Part shown: positions 1-8,930 of the stretch, in pieces
Layout: each line of letters opens with the position of its first letter
Position numbering within the stretch: position 1 is the stretch's first letter
NCBI RefSeq assembly: GCF_000242255.2
Contig: NC_017033.1
Location: forward strand, 2,553,110 to 2,617,109
DNA length: 64,000 nt
DNA from: Frateuria aurantia DSM 6220
GTDB lineage: Bacteria; Pseudomonadota; Gammaproteobacteria; Xanthomonadales; Rhodanobacteraceae
Direction of reading: 5' to 3'
Notes under the pieces: model-generated
The model's input: the letters and a program-made list of their open reading frames with translations, nothing else
Database searches by the model: none
What the model was told of the DNA's origin: nothing
Translations under genes and position numbers: made by a program

Positions 1-1914
1 GGTGTCGATGGCATGACCTTGGCCATTTCAGCGGCTGGCGCCCTGCTGGGTTATGTCGAGGAAACCCAGAAGAGCGCGCTGCCCCATCTGACTGGCATGT
101 CGGTGGAAAGCCAGGCCGATACCGTGGCGCTGGATGCCGCCACACGTCGAAATCTGGAACTGGACACCCACCCGACCGGCCGCACCGAATACACCTTGCT
201 GGGTGTCCTGGACGAGACGGTGACACCAATGGGCGCGCGTCTGCTGCGGCGTTGGCTGAACCGTCCGCTGCGCAGCCGCGCCGTGCTGAAGGCACGTCAG
301 CAAGCCATCGCCGCCCTGCTGAACGGGCGCGAATACGAAGGACTACGCGAGCAGTTGCGCGCCATCGGCGATCTGGAGCGGATCCTGGCTCGTGTCGCGC
401 TGCGTTCGGCCCGGCCCCGCGATCTGGCGACCCTGCGCGACGGCCTGGCCGCCGCCCCTGCACTGCGCCAGCAGTTGCAGGCACTGGATGCCCCCTTGCT
501 GCACCAGCTGGTGGAACGCATCGGCGACCATGCAGAAACGGCTGCCGAACTGGCCCGCGCGATCCTGCCGCAGCCACCGCAACTGCTGCGCGACGGTGGC
601 GTCATCGCCGAAGGCTATGACAGCGAACTGGACGAACTGCGTAGACTGTCCACCCATGCCGACCAGTATCTGGTCGAACTGGAAGAGCGCGAAAAGGCCG
701 CCAGCGGACTCAGCACCCTGAAGGTCGGCTACAACCGGGTGCATGGCTATTACATCGAGATCAGCAAGAGCCAGTCGGAGAAAGCACCGACCCACTACAC
801 CCGCCGGCAGACCACCAAGAATGCCGAGCGCTATATCACCGAGGAGCTGAAAGGCTTCGAAGACAAGGTGCTGTCGGCCAAGGAACGTTCGCTGATGCGC
901 GAACGTGCCTTGTACGAAGCCCTGCTGGAAACTCTGGTGGCCGGACTGGAGCCGCTGAAGTCGGCGGCTTCGGCCATCGCCGAGCTGGACGTGCTGGCCG
1001 ATCTGGCCGAGCGCGCTGACCAGCTGAACTGGGCAGCCCCCGAGCTCGTCGAGGAGGCCGGCATCCGCATCGAGCGCGGGCGCCATCCGGTCGTGGAAAA
1101 AGTCCGTGACGAGCCCTTCGAGCCGAACGACCTGATGCTGGATCGCGAAACGCGCATGCTGGTGATCACCGGTCCCAATATGGGCGGCAAATCGACGTAT
1201 ATGCGCCAGAATGCCTTGATCACGCTGCTGGCTCATATCGGCAGCTACGTACCGGCCGACAAGGCGGTGATCGGGCCGGTGGATCGCATTTTCACCCGTA
1301 TCGGCGCAGGTGATGACTTGTCCCGTGGCCAGTCGACCTTCATGGTCGAGATGAGCGAGACGGCCAATATCCTGCACAATGCCACGGCCCACAGTCTGGT
1401 GCTGATGGACGAAGTCGGTCGTGGCACCAGTACGTATGACGGTCTGGCCCTGGCCAAGGCGGCGGCCGTCCATCTGGGACGGCACTCCTGCGCCTACACC
1501 TTGTTCGCCACCCATTATTTCGAACTGACCGAACTGGCGGCCCATTATCCGGCGATCGAGAACGTGCATCTGGACGCGGTGGAATATGGCGACCAGCTGA
1601 TCTTCATGCATGCGGTCAAGCCCGGCCCGGCCAATCGCAGCTTCGGCCTGCAGGTAGCCGCCCTGGCCGGCCTGCCGCGATCGGTGATCGCCGATGCGCG
1701 CCGCACCCTGACCGAACTGGAACGCGGCCACAGCAAGCCGGCCAAGGACAGCCCGCAGCTGGGCCTGTTCGCCCAGACCCCGGCACCGGCCCCCTTGCCG
1801 CCGGAACCCTCGCCGGCCGAAGTCGCACTGGCCGATATCGACCCCGACCAGCTGACGCCGCGCCAGGCCCTGGAAGCCTTGTATCGGCTGAAGGATATGC
1901 TGCCCGCCAGCTGA
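1..1914 (+). CDS. mutS: DNA mismatch repair protein MutS (3' part, cut by window edge)
   Basis: Mismatch-recognition ATPase of methyl-directed repair. The frame is open from base 1, so the gene begins outside the window. About 637 residues are present against roughly 850-870 for a full MutS, so the N-terminal mismatch-reading domain is missing only because of the window edge. Visible parts are the lever/clamp helices (bases about 200-1000) and the ABC-type ATPase domain. That domain has Walker [10 protein letters not shown] at 1171-1197, a signature region [14 protein letters not shown], Walker [13 protein letters not shown] around 1390-1431 and the THYFE histidine loop. The C-terminus keeps the short conserved helix ending in [12 protein letters not shown], typical of the dimerisation tail. 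Nothing looks broken in the part that can be seen. Confidence 0.97.
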   Translation, partial: GVDGMTLAISAAGALLGYVEETQKSALPHLTGMSVESQADTVALDAATRRNLELDTHPTGRTEYTLLGVLDETVTPMGARLLRRWLNRPLRSRAVLKARQQAIAALLNGREYEGLREQLRAIGDLERILARVALRSARPRDLATLRDGLAAAPALRQQLQALDAPLLHQLVERIGDHAETAAELARAILPQPPQLLRDGGVIAEGYDSELDELRRLSTHADQYLVELEEREKAASGLSTLKVGYNRVHGYYIEISKSQSEKAPTHYTRRQTTKNAERYITEELKGFEDKVLSAKERSLMRERALYEALLETLVAGLEPLKSAASAIAELDVLADLAERADQLNWAAPELVEEAGIRIERGRHPVVEKVRDEPFEPNDLMLDRETRMLVITGPNMGGKSTYMRQNALITLLAHIGSYVPADKAVIGPVDRIFTRIGAGDDLSRGQSTFMVEMSETANILHNATAHSLVLMDEVGRGTSTYDGLALAKAAAVHLGRHSCAYTLFATHYFELTELAAHYPAIENVHLDAVEYGDQLIFMHAVKPGPANRSFGLQVAALAGLPRSVIADARRTLTELERGHSKPAKDSPQLGLFAQTPAPAPLPPEPSPAEVALADIDPDQLTPRQALEALYRLKDMLPAS

Positions 1915-1920
1915 AGCCTG

Positions 1921-1951
1921 CTGCCCCCGGCCGATTACGGTCCGGGGGCAG
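1921..1951 (+). terminator. GC-rich hairpin after mutS
   Basis: A perfect 10-bp inverted repeat (CTGCCCCCGG / CCGGGGGCAG) with an 11-base loop lies 7 bases after the mutS stop. No T-run follows, so it is either a weak or Rho-assisted terminator or a 3'-end stabiliser. Confidence 0.5.
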
Positions 1952-2179
1952 GTCTGCAACAGCCAGACCATAGGCGAAAAACGCTTCCCTCCGTCCATCC
2001 GCACTGAGTCCCCCCATCATGACGCCTCATCCGTTTCTCGAGATGTGACTTGGCGTCAACACCCCGATCCGGCTGGGCACCAAGCCTCGGGACGTGAGGA
2101 ATCCACTGGGCCTCCCTGCACGCTGCGCTTGCTGATGCTTTGCCTGATTCTTCAGGAGCAAATCACTTCGCCTGCACTG

Positions 2180-2210
2180 TCGATACCGCTAATGTATCGA
2201 GGAGCCACCC
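2180..2210 (+). promoter_or_regulatory. Inverted repeat touching a strong ribosome binding site
   Basis: TCGATAC (2180-2186) and GTATCGA (2194-2200) form a perfect 7-bp inverted repeat with a 7-base loop. The right arm ends on the first base of AGGAG (2200-2204), which sits 6 bases before the GTG at 2211. The hairpin could partly mask the ribosome binding site, or the repeat could be an operator. This is inference from sequence only. Confidence 0.4.
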
Positions 2211-2405
2211 GTGACTCATCCAGCTTGTTCGACAAAGCAGATTCCACCACCGTCGAACGCTGTATTTCATCAGGTGTCGACTTCTCAAGCAGCCCCTCTC
2301 GTCTTGGCGCCCACGCATATCAGGGACGACTTCTTTCAAGGCATGCATCGCCAGCCAACCGACGGCCAACCCGCCAGCTGCATCTTTCAAGAGATGGATG
2401 AATGA
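2211..2405 (+). CDS. Small hypothetical protein leading the low-GC island
   Basis: A 64-residue ORF that starts with GTG behind AGGAG with 6-base spacing. Its stop overlaps the ATG at 2402 of the next gene as ATGA, the usual sign of translational coupling. I do not recognise the protein. It has no signal peptide or membrane segment, the first half is rich in Pro, Ser, Ala and Gln, and the C-terminus is acidic (ends FQEMDE). It belongs to a stretch (about 2.2-3.3 kb) with clearly more A+T than the flanking genes. Good translation signals support it; lack of recognisable homology keeps confidence moderate. It could be a remnant of a longer adaptor gene. Confidence 0.45.
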   Translation: MTHPACSTKQIPPPSNAVFHQVSTSQAAPLVLAPTHIRDDFFQGMHRQPTDGQPASCIFQEMDE

Positions 2406-3010
2406 GCAAACGAACCCAGGAAGCCCAGCGCCGACGTATGACATCCGATTAAGAAAGGATGGCTCACCGTATTTACGGCCATTCCATCGCATACACCCGC
2501 GCCTGCATTCACTATGGAATCCATTTGCCATTCGGATGGCAAAAGCAGAGTTATGCGATGACACCTGACGGCGGGTTATGGTTCAGGCAGGCCATGTATG
2601 GGAATGACTTTTCATCGGCGAATGTACTGCTTCAAGACAGGCATGTCTTCATTCATGAAATGGGGCATGTGTGGCAACATCAGCATGGTCAATGGGTACG
2701 TTTGAGAGGTGCATTCAGTTGGGCTGCGGAATACACATATCAGCCAAATAAAAAGAGCTTGACCGATTATTCACTGGAACAGCAGGCCTCCATATGGGCT
2801 GACTTCTGGCTGCTCCAAGTCTATGGCATCGATACCTGGCGTTACCATCAGCAAGCTGGACGCATTGGAAAATACAGAGGAAATGACGATTCACAAAAAA
2901 TCCTCGGCCTCTACCAACGCATCATCGACAATTCTCAGCATGGCCGCCATCAAGTTCTTCATCATTGCCGTGGCTATACTGCTCTGCATGGGCTGTCCTG
3001 GGCCGGGTGA
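2402..3010 (+). pseudogene. Rhs/VgrG-associated HExxH metallopeptidase-like protein, early in-frame stop
   Basis: The ATG at 2402 overlaps the previous stop (ATGA). The frame reads MSKRTQEAQRRRMTSD, meets TAA at 2450-2452, then continues unbroken in the same frame from ATG 2459 for 183 residues. The long part carries HEMGHVWQHQHG (HExxH zinc motif) and SWAAEYTY. It resembles from memory small zinc-peptidase-like proteins often annotated as Rhs or Vgr related. Those begin with a basic stretch and an L-T-x-x-E-I-x-x-A segment, and the codons on both sides of the TAA would fill exactly that segment. This suggests one nonsense change in a formerly longer gene. Re-initiation at ATG 2459 is possible: the purine run AGAAAGG abuts it, which is poor spacing. 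The lipoprotein gene downstream overlaps its 3' end. An alternative is an intact 183-residue protein starting at 2459. Confidence 0.6.
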
Positions 3011-3293
3011 CCGCATGATTTCACGCGAGTCGACACCCATGATCATCAAGGATGGGCAGCCTTGCGTGCTATCTCCACTGAAACCCGGCGAGCAGATTAC
3101 GGCTGTCCAAATATATAGTGATCAACAGACAATCTTGCATCGAATTTTTGATGCGCGCCCCATCCATGTGGACCAAGGTCTGTGCCTGCCTCTGTTTGAT
3201 GCCGTCTTCGTACCTGGTCAACACTATTTGATCGCCTACGATGTTACATCGGACCTGACTCCACCCCGCCTGATCATCTCGTACTATCCATAA
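2883..3293 (+). CDS. Putative immunity-type periplasmic lipoprotein
   Basis: Small exported protein of about 120-137 residues. After a short basic stretch comes a hydrophobic segment (FFIIAVAILLCMGC) ending in a cysteine that fits a lipoprotein signal, though the lipobox is not ideal. The rest is a compact beta-rich domain (VLSPLKPGEQITAVQIYS, LCLPLFDAVFVPGQHYLIAY). The layout resembles small lipoproteins encoded next to type VI/Rhs effectors and proposed as periplasmic immunity proteins. The link is from family memory and from position behind the HExxH gene, which it overlaps in another frame. The start is uncertain: ATG 2883 has a close GAGG; ATG 2940 gives the most compact signal peptide. 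Base composition is AT-rich like the rest of the island. Confidence 0.6.
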   Translation: MTIHKKSSASTNASSTILSMAAIKFFIIAVAILLCMGCPGPGDRMISRESTPMIIKDGQPCVLSPLKPGEQITAVQIYSDQQTILHRIFDARPIHVDQGLCLPLFDAVFVPGQHYLIAYDVTSDLTPPRLIISYYP

Positions 3294-3427
3294 TCACGTG
3301 CTCGACCAAGGCAATACAGTCACTCTCAGTGATGCTGCCATTGCCCGTCGATCATACCCATCGACCGCCAGAGCCGTGAGAGTCGCGGCCGCGGCGGCCT
3401 TCCCTCTGGCCCCAACCCCATCTGTCG

Positions 3428-4108
3428 TCAGCGCAACAGGTCCGTGATCGTGATACGCAGAACCGGCAACAGCTCGGCCTCGAACCACGGATTGCGTTTC
3501 AGCCAGCCGCTGTTGCGCCAGGACGGATGCGGCAAGGGGATGCAGGTCGGCCGGATATCGGCATCATCATGGATATCCCGCCAATGCCTGACCGTGTCAT
3601 TGACACCTGGACGAGTCAGTGCCTTCGGAGCCTGCAGCCGTCGCAGATGCCAGCGCTGGGCATATCCGCCGACCAGCAGCAGCAATTTCACTTCGGGCAT
3701 CGCCGCCAGCATCGACGCATGCCAGGTGCGCGCGCATTCCGGGCGTGGCGGCTTGTCACTGCCATGGTCGTCAAACCCCGGGAAACAGAATCCCATCGGC
3801 AGAATGGCCATGCGACTGGCATCATAGAAGGCCATTTCATCGATGCCCATCCATTGACGCAGTCGCTGGCCGGATGGATCGGAAAACGGGATACCGCTGT
3901 GATGAGCCCGGATGCCGGGAGCTTGTCCGGCAATGCAGATCCGCGCCGTGGCCGAAACCTGGAACACCGGCCGCGGCGCATGATCCAGCGGCCGGCCATG
4001 ATCCGGATGCTCGACGCAGAGACGGCAGCGACGGGCCTTGTCGGCCAGCAGGTCCAAAGCCGTTCCGGAAGGCACTCGATGCTGATCGGTGGAGGGCGGC
4101 TCGGTCAT
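3428..4108 (-). CDS. Uracil-DNA glycosylase family protein
   Basis: A 226-residue protein of the uracil-DNA glycosylase superfamily that would remove uracil or related damaged bases from DNA. The N-terminus has CRLC, reminiscent of the Cys cluster of family 4/5 enzymes. The water-activating motif region is GQAPGIRAHHSGIPFSD (motif I, about residues 61-77), followed by SGQRLRQWMGID. The C-terminal motif LPHPSWRNSGW matches the HPS-type DNA-intercalating loop. LPMGFCFPG in the middle is also typical. I place it in the broad family (COG1573-like) rather than a named enzyme. It stands alone, with about 200 bases to trpS upstream. No strong ribosome binding site is seen before ATG 4108. Confidence 0.85.
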   Translation of the reverse strand: MTEPPSTDQHRVPSGTALDLLADKARRCRLCVEHPDHGRPLDHAPRPVFQVSATARICIAGQAPGIRAHHSGIPFSDPSGQRLRQWMGIDEMAFYDASRMAILPMGFCFPGFDDHGSDKPPRPECARTWHASMLAAMPEVKLLLLVGGYAQRWHLRRLQAPKALTRPGVNDTVRHWRDIHDDADIRPTCIPLPHPSWRNSGWLKRNPWFEAELLPVLRITITDLLR

Positions 4109-4310
4109 ATCGGTGATCAGGATAGCCGGTCACCCGTGGCGGCGTCAGCCGTCCTCCGCGGTCTGTCGATCGCCGCCGTCGCCAGGCAGGCCGATATGCG
4201 CTGTCTGCAGCAAGAGGTGCGTTTCTCCGCACCGCCAGCTGCCGCGCACGGAACCCTGCGTGTGGCATCGCGGTGAACCAGCCGCAGGCCGGCGCACCGC
4301 GACCAGGCGG

Positions 4311-5660
4311 TCAGCCCGCCTGCAGCTGCTGCAGAGCCTGGCGAATGCCGAACTCGATTCCAGACAGCGCCTCGACATCCTTGACCAGCGCGCTGCGGGC
4401 CAGTTCCTCGCCCGCCAGTTTCAACTGCACATGGTCACCACCATTCACCAGCTCGACGGCCGCCGAGGGATCACGCAAGGCGGCCTGGGCCTGGCCAGCC
4501 TGTTTGGGATCGGCAAACGGGATGGACAGCATCAGTTCGCGACCATCGGCCGCAAACAGGCGGAACCGGAACTGGCCCATGTCGTCGCGGAAACTGGCCA
4601 GCCGCGCTGACTTGTCTCCCTTGGGCTTGGCCACCGGCTTGGCGGCAGCGGCATCGACTTTGCCCAGGCCGATGGCCTCGCGCAACTGCGCCAGCTTGGG
4701 CACGGCCAGCGCGCGGGCCTTGCGGGCACCTTCCTGCAGAATCTCTTCCATCCGTGCCGGGTTGGCCAGCAGGTCCTGATAGGCATCGCGCATCGGGCCG
4801 ATTTCGGCCTCGATACGGGCAAACAGCTGGGTCTTGGCCTCGCCCCAACCCAGGCCCTGTTCCAGCTCATGCCGGAAAGCGGCATATTGCGCGTCACTGG
4901 CAAAGCTGCGGTAGATCGTGGTCAGCGAACTGCTGTCCGGATCCTTGGCTTCGCCCGGCCCGCGCGAGTCGGTGACGATGCGCGAGATCGAATCCTTCAG
5001 CTTGCGGCTGCCACCCTCGAACAGCGGAATGGTGTTGTCATAGCTCTTGGACATCTTGCGCCCGTCCAGCCCGGGAAGAATCGCCGACGTCTCTTCGATC
5101 AGGGCTTCGGGCTGGACGAAGAAATCACCGTTGTAGCGATGATTGAAGCGCTGGGCAATATCGCGGGCCATTTCGATATGCTGGATCTGGTCACGCCCCA
5201 CCGGTACCAGCTGGGCATCGAAGGCCAGGATATCGGCCGCCATCAGCACCGGGTACATGTACAGGCCGGCGGTGATGCCTGCATCAGGATCTTCGCCGAT
5301 GGCCGTGTTCTGATCGACCGAGGCCTTGTAGGCATGGGCACGGTTCAACAGGCCCTTGGCCGTGACACAGGTCAGTATCCAGCTCAGTTCGGGAATTTCC
5401 GGCACGTCGGACTGACGGTAGAAGGTCACCTTTTCATGGTCCAGGCCCGCCGCCAGCCAGGTCGCGGTCAATGCCTGCCGCGATTCGGCTACGCGCCGCG
5501 GATCACCGGCCTTGATTAGGGCATGGTAGTCGGCCATGAAATAGAAGGCGTCCACACCGGCCTCGCGGCTGGCCGCGATGGCCGGCCGGATCGCCCCGAC
5601 ATAATTGCCGAGGTGGGGGATGCCGGAGGTGGTGATGCCTGTCAGTACGCGCTTTGCCAT
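4311..5660 (-). CDS. trpS: Tryptophanyl-tRNA synthetase with C-terminal extension
   Basis: Class I aminoacyl-tRNA synthetase that charges tRNA-Trp. The HIGH-type motif is TSGIPHLGNYVG near the N-terminus and the KMSKS loop is GRKMSKSYDNT around residues 203-213. At 449 residues it is over 100 residues longer than the E. coli enzyme (334). The extra C-terminal part has an Ala/Lys-rich linker (about residues 335-350) and a small alpha/beta domain (FRFRLFAADGRELMLSIPF). Such extended forms are known in Xanthomonadales, which supports the taxonomic placement. The gene follows arginase on the same strand by 27 bases, so co-transcription is possible. Confidence 0.96.
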   Translation of the reverse strand: MAKRVLTGITTSGIPHLGNYVGAIRPAIAASREAGVDAFYFMADYHALIKAGDPRRVAESRQALTATWLAAGLDHEKVTFYRQSDVPEIPELSWILTCVTAKGLLNRAHAYKASVDQNTAIGEDPDAGITAGLYMYPVLMAADILAFDAQLVPVGRDQIQHIEMARDIAQRFNHRYNGDFFVQPEALIEETSAILPGLDGRKMSKSYDNTIPLFEGGSRKLKDSISRIVTDSRGPGEAKDPDSSSLTTIYRSFASDAQYAAFRHELEQGLGWGEAKTQLFARIEAEIGPMRDAYQDLLANPARMEEILQEGARKARALAVPKLAQLREAIGLGKVDAAAAKPVAKPKGDKSARLASFRDDMGQFRFRLFAADGRELMLSIPFADPKQAGQAQAALRDPSAAVELVNGGDHVQLKLAGEELARSALVKDVEALSGIEFGIRQALQQLQAG

Positions 5661-5687
5661 GGTTCTGCCAATAAGGGAAAGAATGAT

Positions 5688-6605
5688 TCAGCGAATCAGG
5701 GTGGACTTGCCGAACAGCGACTCGACCAGATCTACCGCCAGCCGGGCGGTCTGGTTGCGCTTGTCCAGCGCCGGATTCAGTTCGACGATATCCAGCGACG
5801 CCATTTTACCCGCATCGGCAATCAGCTCCATGCACAGCTGGGCCTCGCGATAAGTCGGGCCACCGCGGACGCGGGTGCCGACGCCGGGCGCAATCGAGGG
5901 ATCCAGAAAATCCACATCGAAGCTGACATGCAGATGGGTGTCGGGTCCCATACCTTCCAGGGCCGCCTCGACCGTGCGCTTGATGCCGTGCTCGTCGATA
6001 TGACGCATGTCGAAGATCGGAATGGCCGCCTCGCGAACCAGGTGCTTTTCACCCGCGTCGACTGAACGGATGCCGATCTGCCGGAACTGGGCAGGAGTCA
6101 CCGCCGGGGTGAAGCCGGCCAACCCGGCAAGCTCGGCCGGACCATGACCACAGAGGCAGGCCACCGGCATGCCATGGATATTGCCGCTGGGGCTCAGGCT
6201 GGCGGTATTGAAGTCGGTATGGGCATCCAGCCACAGGATCCGCAGTTGCTTGCCCTGCTCCCGGCAATGGCGTGCCACCGCACTGATCGAGCCCATCGCC
6301 AGACAATGGTCGCCGCCCAGCATGATCGGCAGCCGGCCAAGACTCAACTCGTCGTAAACGGCCGCGCAGACTTCCCGGTTCCAGTCGATGGCTTCCTGCA
6401 GATGGCGGTAGCCCTCGGCACTGGGAGGCAGCCAAGGATTGAGAGGACCGTGCAGATTGCCGCGGTCGATGACATCCAGGCCGAGTTTCTGCAGGCGCTG
6501 GCCAAGGTTGGCGACACGCAGCGCCTCGGGCGCCATCGAGGCGCCACGATGGCCGGCGCCGATATCGGTGGGTACGCCAATCAGGGATACAGCCGTATTG
6601 CTCAT
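5688..6605 (-). CDS. rocF: Arginase
   Basis: Hydrolyses arginine to ornithine and urea. The manganese-binding motifs of the ureohydrolase family are all present: GGDHCLAMG, DAHTDFN and SFDVDFLDPSIAPGVGT. The N-terminus has the arginase-type VSLIGVPTDIGAGHRGASMAPEALR, which favours arginase over agmatinase. Start chosen at ATG 6605 (MSNTAVSLIG); a TTG at 6617 would add four residues. Length about 305 residues is normal for the family. No other arginine-catabolic genes are in the window. Confidence 0.93.
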   Translation of the reverse strand: MSNTAVSLIGVPTDIGAGHRGASMAPEALRVANLGQRLQKLGLDVIDRGNLHGPLNPWLPPSAEGYRHLQEAIDWNREVCAAVYDELSLGRLPIMLGGDHCLAMGSISAVARHCREQGKQLRILWLDAHTDFNTASLSPSGNIHGMPVACLCGHGPAELAGLAGFTPAVTPAQFRQIGIRSVDAGEKHLVREAAIPIFDMRHIDEHGIKRTVEAALEGMGPDTHLHVSFDVDFLDPSIAPGVGTRVRGGPTYREAQLCMELIADAGKMASLDIVELNPALDKRNQTARLAVDLVESLFGKSTLIR

Positions 6606-6748
6606 GGGGTTTCGCAAGTCTCGGGTGGGCGATGACCGGACGGATCCGGCTCATGCATGGGTTGCGCTCGATCGAACGTAGGGCGGCTATTGTGGCATTG
6701 CCGGCGGATCAGTCCAAATCAAGTGCCATGCCGGTCCGTGGCAGGCCC

Positions 6749-7924
6749 TCAGCGGCGCAGCTCGCGCGTCGCCGCCGCCAGCCCGTCTGTCGTCAGCGGA
6801 TACATCCGCGGGCCGATCAGCTGCTGGATCATCCGGGTGGACTGGGTATGAGCCCATTGCGCCTCGGCCACCGGATTGAGCCAGACCAGATGCGGAAACC
6901 GGTCCACCCAACGCTGAAGCCAGACCTTGCCGGCTTCGGCGTTGACGTAGTCCACGCTGCCGCCGGGCTCGCTCAGTTCGTAGGGCGCCATGGCCGCATC
7001 ACCGACGATGATCACCCGGGTATCCGGAGGATGGGTACGCAGCAGGGTCAGACTGTCGATGGTGCCACTGGCATGATGGCCATCGCCGGTCCACAGCTTT
7101 TCATACATGCAATTATGGAAATAACAGTGGCTGAGCCGCTTGAACTCGCTGCGTACCGCCGTGAACAACTGCTCGCAAATGGCGACATGGGCATCCATGG
7201 AACCACCGACATCAAGCAGCAACAGGATCTTGACCGCATTGTGCCGCTCCGGCCGCAGCTGCAATTGCAACAGGCCGCCCTCACGGGCCGTGGCCTGGAT
7301 GGTGGCCTGGATATCCAGCTCATCGGCACGCCCCTGGCGGGCGAACTTGCGCAGCTGGCGCAGGGCGAGTTGCAGATTGCGGTCATTCAGCGGCGCATCA
7401 CTGGCCAGCGCCCGATAGCGGCGCGCCTCCCAGACCTTGACAGCCCGCCCCTCCCCGCCGCGGCCCCCGACCCGAAGGCCTTCCGGATGCCAGCCACCAT
7501 GGCCGAAGGGACTGCTGCCACCGGTGCCGACCCAGCGGTTGCCGCCGGCATGACGTTCGCGCTGCTCGGCCAGGCGTTCGCGAAAAGCCTGCAGCAAGGC
7601 CTCCAGCCCGCCCAGCGACTGGATCTGAGCCCGCTCCTCGGCACTCAGCCGTCGCATCCACTCGGCCCTCAGCCAGTCCTCGGGCACGTCGGTCGCCAGC
7701 AGGTCCTCGACCTGGGTCGCTCCCTGCCACCACGCGCCGAATACCTGATCGAAACGATCATAGTGGCGCTCGTCCTTGATCCAGATCGCCCGCAGCAGCC
7801 CGTGCATGGCTGCCGGCTCCATTGCCGGCAGCCGCGCCTGCAGCGCGGCATGGGCGTCCAGCAATTCGCGCGTGCCGACGCGGATTCCCGACTGGCGCAA
7901 GGCCTCGAGCAGGCTCAGCAACAT
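6749..7924 (-). CDS. VWA domain protein (CoxE-like), partner of MoxR ATPase
   Basis: About 391 residues from ATG 7924. N-terminal half is a helical CoxE-like region (LLDAHAALQARLPAM, IWIKDERHYDRFDQVFGAWW). The C-terminal half is a von Willebrand A domain with the metal-site sequence DVGGSMDAH in place of a strict DxSxS. It ends in TRELRR. Start chosen because the open frame above 7924 runs into the moxR-like gene, whose stop lies only 5 bases upstream; an AAGG lies just before the start. Such VWA proteins act with MoxR AAA+ ATPases in metal-cofactor insertion or protein maturation. The actual target here is not known from the sequence. Confidence 0.88.
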   Translation of the reverse strand: MLLSLLEALRQSGIRVGTRELLDAHAALQARLPAMEPAAMHGLLRAIWIKDERHYDRFDQVFGAWWQGATQVEDLLATDVPEDWLRAEWMRRLSAEERAQIQSLGGLEALLQAFRERLAEQRERHAGGNRWVGTGGSSPFGHGGWHPEGLRVGGRGGEGRAVKVWEARRYRALASDAPLNDRNLQLALRQLRKFARQGRADELDIQATIQATAREGGLLQLQLRPERHNAVKILLLLDVGGSMDAHVAICEQLFTAVRSEFKRLSHCYFHNCMYEKLWTGDGHHASGTIDSLTLLRTHPPDTRVIIVGDAAMAPYELSEPGGSVDYVNAEAGKVWLQRWVDRFPHLVWLNPVAEAQWAHTQSTRMIQQLIGPRMYPLTTDGLAAATRELRR

Positions 7925-7929
7925 GGAGC

Positions 7930-8781
7930 CTAAGCCTTGCGGCCCTGCCGCCGCTGCATGAAGACCAGCCGCCGCAGCAGGTCCAGATCCTGCTCGTTCT
8001 TGACCAGCGCGCCGGCCAGCGGCGGCAGCGGACGGCCCGCCTCGTTCTCGCGCAGTGCCGAGATCGGTACCTGGTCGGCCAGCAGCAAGGCCAGCCAATC
8101 CAGCAACTCCGACGTGGTCGGCTTCTTCTTCAGACCCGGCACCTCGCGAAGCTGGAAAAACAAGGTCAGCGCCTCGTCAACCAGCTGATCCTGCAGCCCC
8201 GGGAAATGCACATCCACAATCCGCTGCAGTCCTTCACGATCGGGGAAATCGATATAGTGGAAAAAACAGCGCCGCAAAAAGGCATCCGGCAACTCTTTCT
8301 CGTTGTTGGAGGTGATGATCACGACGGGGCGATGTCGGGCACGGACGGTTTCGCCGGTCTCGTAGACATGAAACTCCATCCGGTCCAGTTCCAGCAGCAG
8401 ATCGTTGGGGAATTCAAGATCGGCCTTGTCGATCTCGTCGATCAGCAGCACCACCCTGCGCTCGGCCTGAAAGGCCTCCCACAATTTGCCCGGACGCAGA
8501 TAGTTGCGTACGTCATCGACGCCTTCCACGCCCAGCTGGGAATCGCGCAAACGACTGACCGCATCATATTCGTACAGCCCCTGCTGGGCCTTGGTCGTGG
8601 ACTTGACGTGCCACGCGATCAGCGCGGTATCCAGCGAGCGCGCCAGTTCTTCGGCCAGCAGGGTCTTGCCCGTGCCCGGCTCACCCTTGACCAGCAGTGG
8701 CCGCTGCAGCGTGACGGCCGCATTGACCGCCAGCATCAAGGCCGGACTGGCGACATAGCGTTCGGTACCCTGGAAAGCCAT
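7930..8781 (-). CDS. MoxR-family AAA+ ATPase
   Basis: About 283 residues. Walker A is GEPGTGKT (N-terminal third), Walker B is VLLIDEIDKAD, sensor 1 is VIITSNNEKELPDAFLRRC. The start at ATG 8781 is backed by AGGAG 8 bases upstream; the longer open frame has no such site. The VWA partner follows after 5 bases, so the two are surely co-translated. MoxR ATPases act as chaperones for folding or metallation of specific enzymes together with VWA proteins. No dehydrogenase or other obvious client gene is adjacent, so the substrate is unassigned. Confidence 0.93.
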   Translation of the reverse strand: MAFQGTERYVASPALMLAVNAAVTLQRPLLVKGEPGTGKTLLAEELARSLDTALIAWHVKSTTKAQQGLYEYDAVSRLRDSQLGVEGVDDVRNYLRPGKLWEAFQAERRVVLLIDEIDKADLEFPNDLLLELDRMEFHVYETGETVRARHRPVVIITSNNEKELPDAFLRRCFFHYIDFPDREGLQRIVDVHFPGLQDQLVDEALTLFFQLREVPGLKKKPTTSELLDWLALLLADQVPISALRENEAGRPLPPLAGALVKNEQDLDLLRRLVFMQRRQGRKA

Positions 8782-8930
8782 CGGTGAGGCTCCTTGTCGA
8801 TATACGCGCCAGATTAGCCCATCGTCGATGCAGAGTCTGTTTGCCACCGTGAACATCGCGTCAACCCGCGCCGCGCATATTCCGTAGCGCTTGGTTACTA
8901 TGCAGGGCTTGGCTCCGATCGAGTAACCCG

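Noticed and set aside
1-1914. mutS as a truncated pseudogene
   Set aside because: The frame is open through base 1; the loss is due only to the window edge.
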